A stretch of DNA of 57,614 bases from positions 1 to 57,614 of the IMG/VR virus record IMGVR_UViG_3300027833_000060, one strand, 5' to 3'. Made by a program: the position numbers and the translations under genes. Below the pieces are notes generated by a model, which made no database searches, was not told where the DNA came from, and was given only the letters and a program-made list of their open reading frames with translations. This document shows, one piece after another, positions 57,142-57,614 of this stretch. Position 1 is the stretch's first letter, and every line of letters begins with the position of its first letter. Origin of the DNA: a virus.

Positions 57142-57614
57142 AGTTAAAGTCTGTCGAGCTTGTTAATGCGTTGTCTGCTAAGTTTGAGCAGCTAAACGTA
57201 CTTACGCAAACTTCGGTAAACATTAACCAGAACGTGGTTAAAGCAGAGCAGGGCAACTTTGTTCTGTTCGCTTCATTCCTAGACGTATTCCATATTTCAG
57301 ATGGTAGTCGACCGTCTGACCAGATTATTTTTGACTTCTTTAAACCGCTTGTCGACGACGCTGCCATAGCAGATGTTGCGACCAAAGGGGTAATTAAAGC
57401 GTTTAACGACGCTGGTTACGTCACAGATAGCGAGCGGGTCCAGTTTGCCAAAAACACTTTCGAGACGATCACGACCAGCGACCCGTACTATTTTGAGTTC
57501 GCTAAGGCTCTGAACGACAGTGTTTCGGGTATCGGTGACCAAGCGTTGTTGTTCGCTAAGAAAGTTCAAGGTGATGCCATTGGTGCATCCGAGACTCTTT
57601 CTCTAAATTCTGTG
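57138..57614 (+). CDS. Tail fibre or tail protein, truncated by window end (159 aa visible)
   Basis: GTG at 57138 lies inside the preceding stop region, with GGGAGG upstream. All 159 codons to the edge are open. The product (VELVNALSAKFEQLNVLTQT, then FHISDGSRPSDQIIFDFFKP and a repeated ALNDSVSGIGDQALLFAKKV pattern) resembles the modular fibre-like proteins with D/S-rich repeats in marine phages. It probably continues beyond the window. The short piece at bases 2-34 is a candidate for its C-terminus. Confidence 0.55.
   Translation, partial: MKLKSVELVNALSAKFEQLNVLTQTSVNINQNVVKAEQGNFVLFASFLDVFHISDGSRPSDQIIFDFFKPLVDDAAIADVATKGVIKAFNDAGYVTDSERVQFAKNTFETITTSDPYYFEFAKALNDSVSGIGDQALLFAKKVQGDAIGASETLSLNSV

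Noticed and set aside
57138-57614. Terminal redundancy between the window ends
   Set aside because: The first and last hundred bases share no repeat that I can see.

Overview
The window reads as a nearly complete genome of a temperate, marine-type tailed phage with podovirus-like architecture. The inference rests on a terminase / portal / scaffold / capsid block, two adaptor-type proteins, very large internal-virion-type proteins, a GH19 lysis module, a family A DNA polymerase and a tyrosine integrase. No tape-measure, sheath or major tail-tube gene is visible. No RNA polymerase gene is visible either, and recognisable sigma70-type promoters (TTGAC-N17-TAnnnT) occur, so host RNA polymerase probably transcribes it. 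The integrase type (N-terminal DUF6538-like segment) and the many protein families seen in marine phages point to a marine proteobacterial host, perhaps an alphaproteobacterium; the host itself is not shown by the sequence.

Layout. (1) 1-28.0 kb, plus strand: fibre and tail genes; a cassette of five consecutive signal-peptide proteins (4453-7149); small basic proteins, an EF-hand membrane protein, a holin candidate and a GH19 endolysin (7151-9842); tail proteins (9862-17871); a GNAT acetyltransferase; and three virion proteins including one of 2322 residues carrying a zinc-metallopeptidase signature. A terminator closes the block at 28034-28071. (2) 28.0-29.6 kb: a repeat-rich intergenic region and the plus-strand integrase. 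(3) 29.5-48.2 kb, minus strand: early genes. These are a primase-helicase, an SSB-like protein, an AlpA-like regulator, an SNF2-type helicase, DUF3310, HNH, VRR-NUC and Cas4/RecB-like nucleases, DNA polymerase A, a translationally coupled MoxR ATPase / VWA-metallopeptidase operon, and several small genes that are easy to miss. An iteron-rich AT-rich segment (47427-47722) is a candidate replication origin. (4) 48.2-48.9 kb: a long divergent intergenic region with an operator array and a G-quadruplex-capable tract. (5) 48.9-57.6 kb, plus strand: terminase, portal, scaffold, capsid, adaptors, a BppU-like protein and a fibre gene cut by the window end. This block continues logically into region 1, so the genome is probably circularly permuted or circular in one stage, although the two window ends do not join in frame.

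Regulation. A 16-bp palindrome, TGTTnAC-NN-GTnAACA, recurs in front of transcription units on both strands (17920, 33022, 34639, 46294, 47408, 48854, 50637, 52751, 54106, with weaker partners). It often overlaps the -35 or -10 box. This looks like a genome-wide operator set controlled by one regulator. No obvious CI-like repressor gene is visible. Two further independent repeat systems (TTATGGG half-sites at 48251-48306; ctaggtaaca units flanking the integrase upstream region) suggest separate control of the replication-side gene and of integration.
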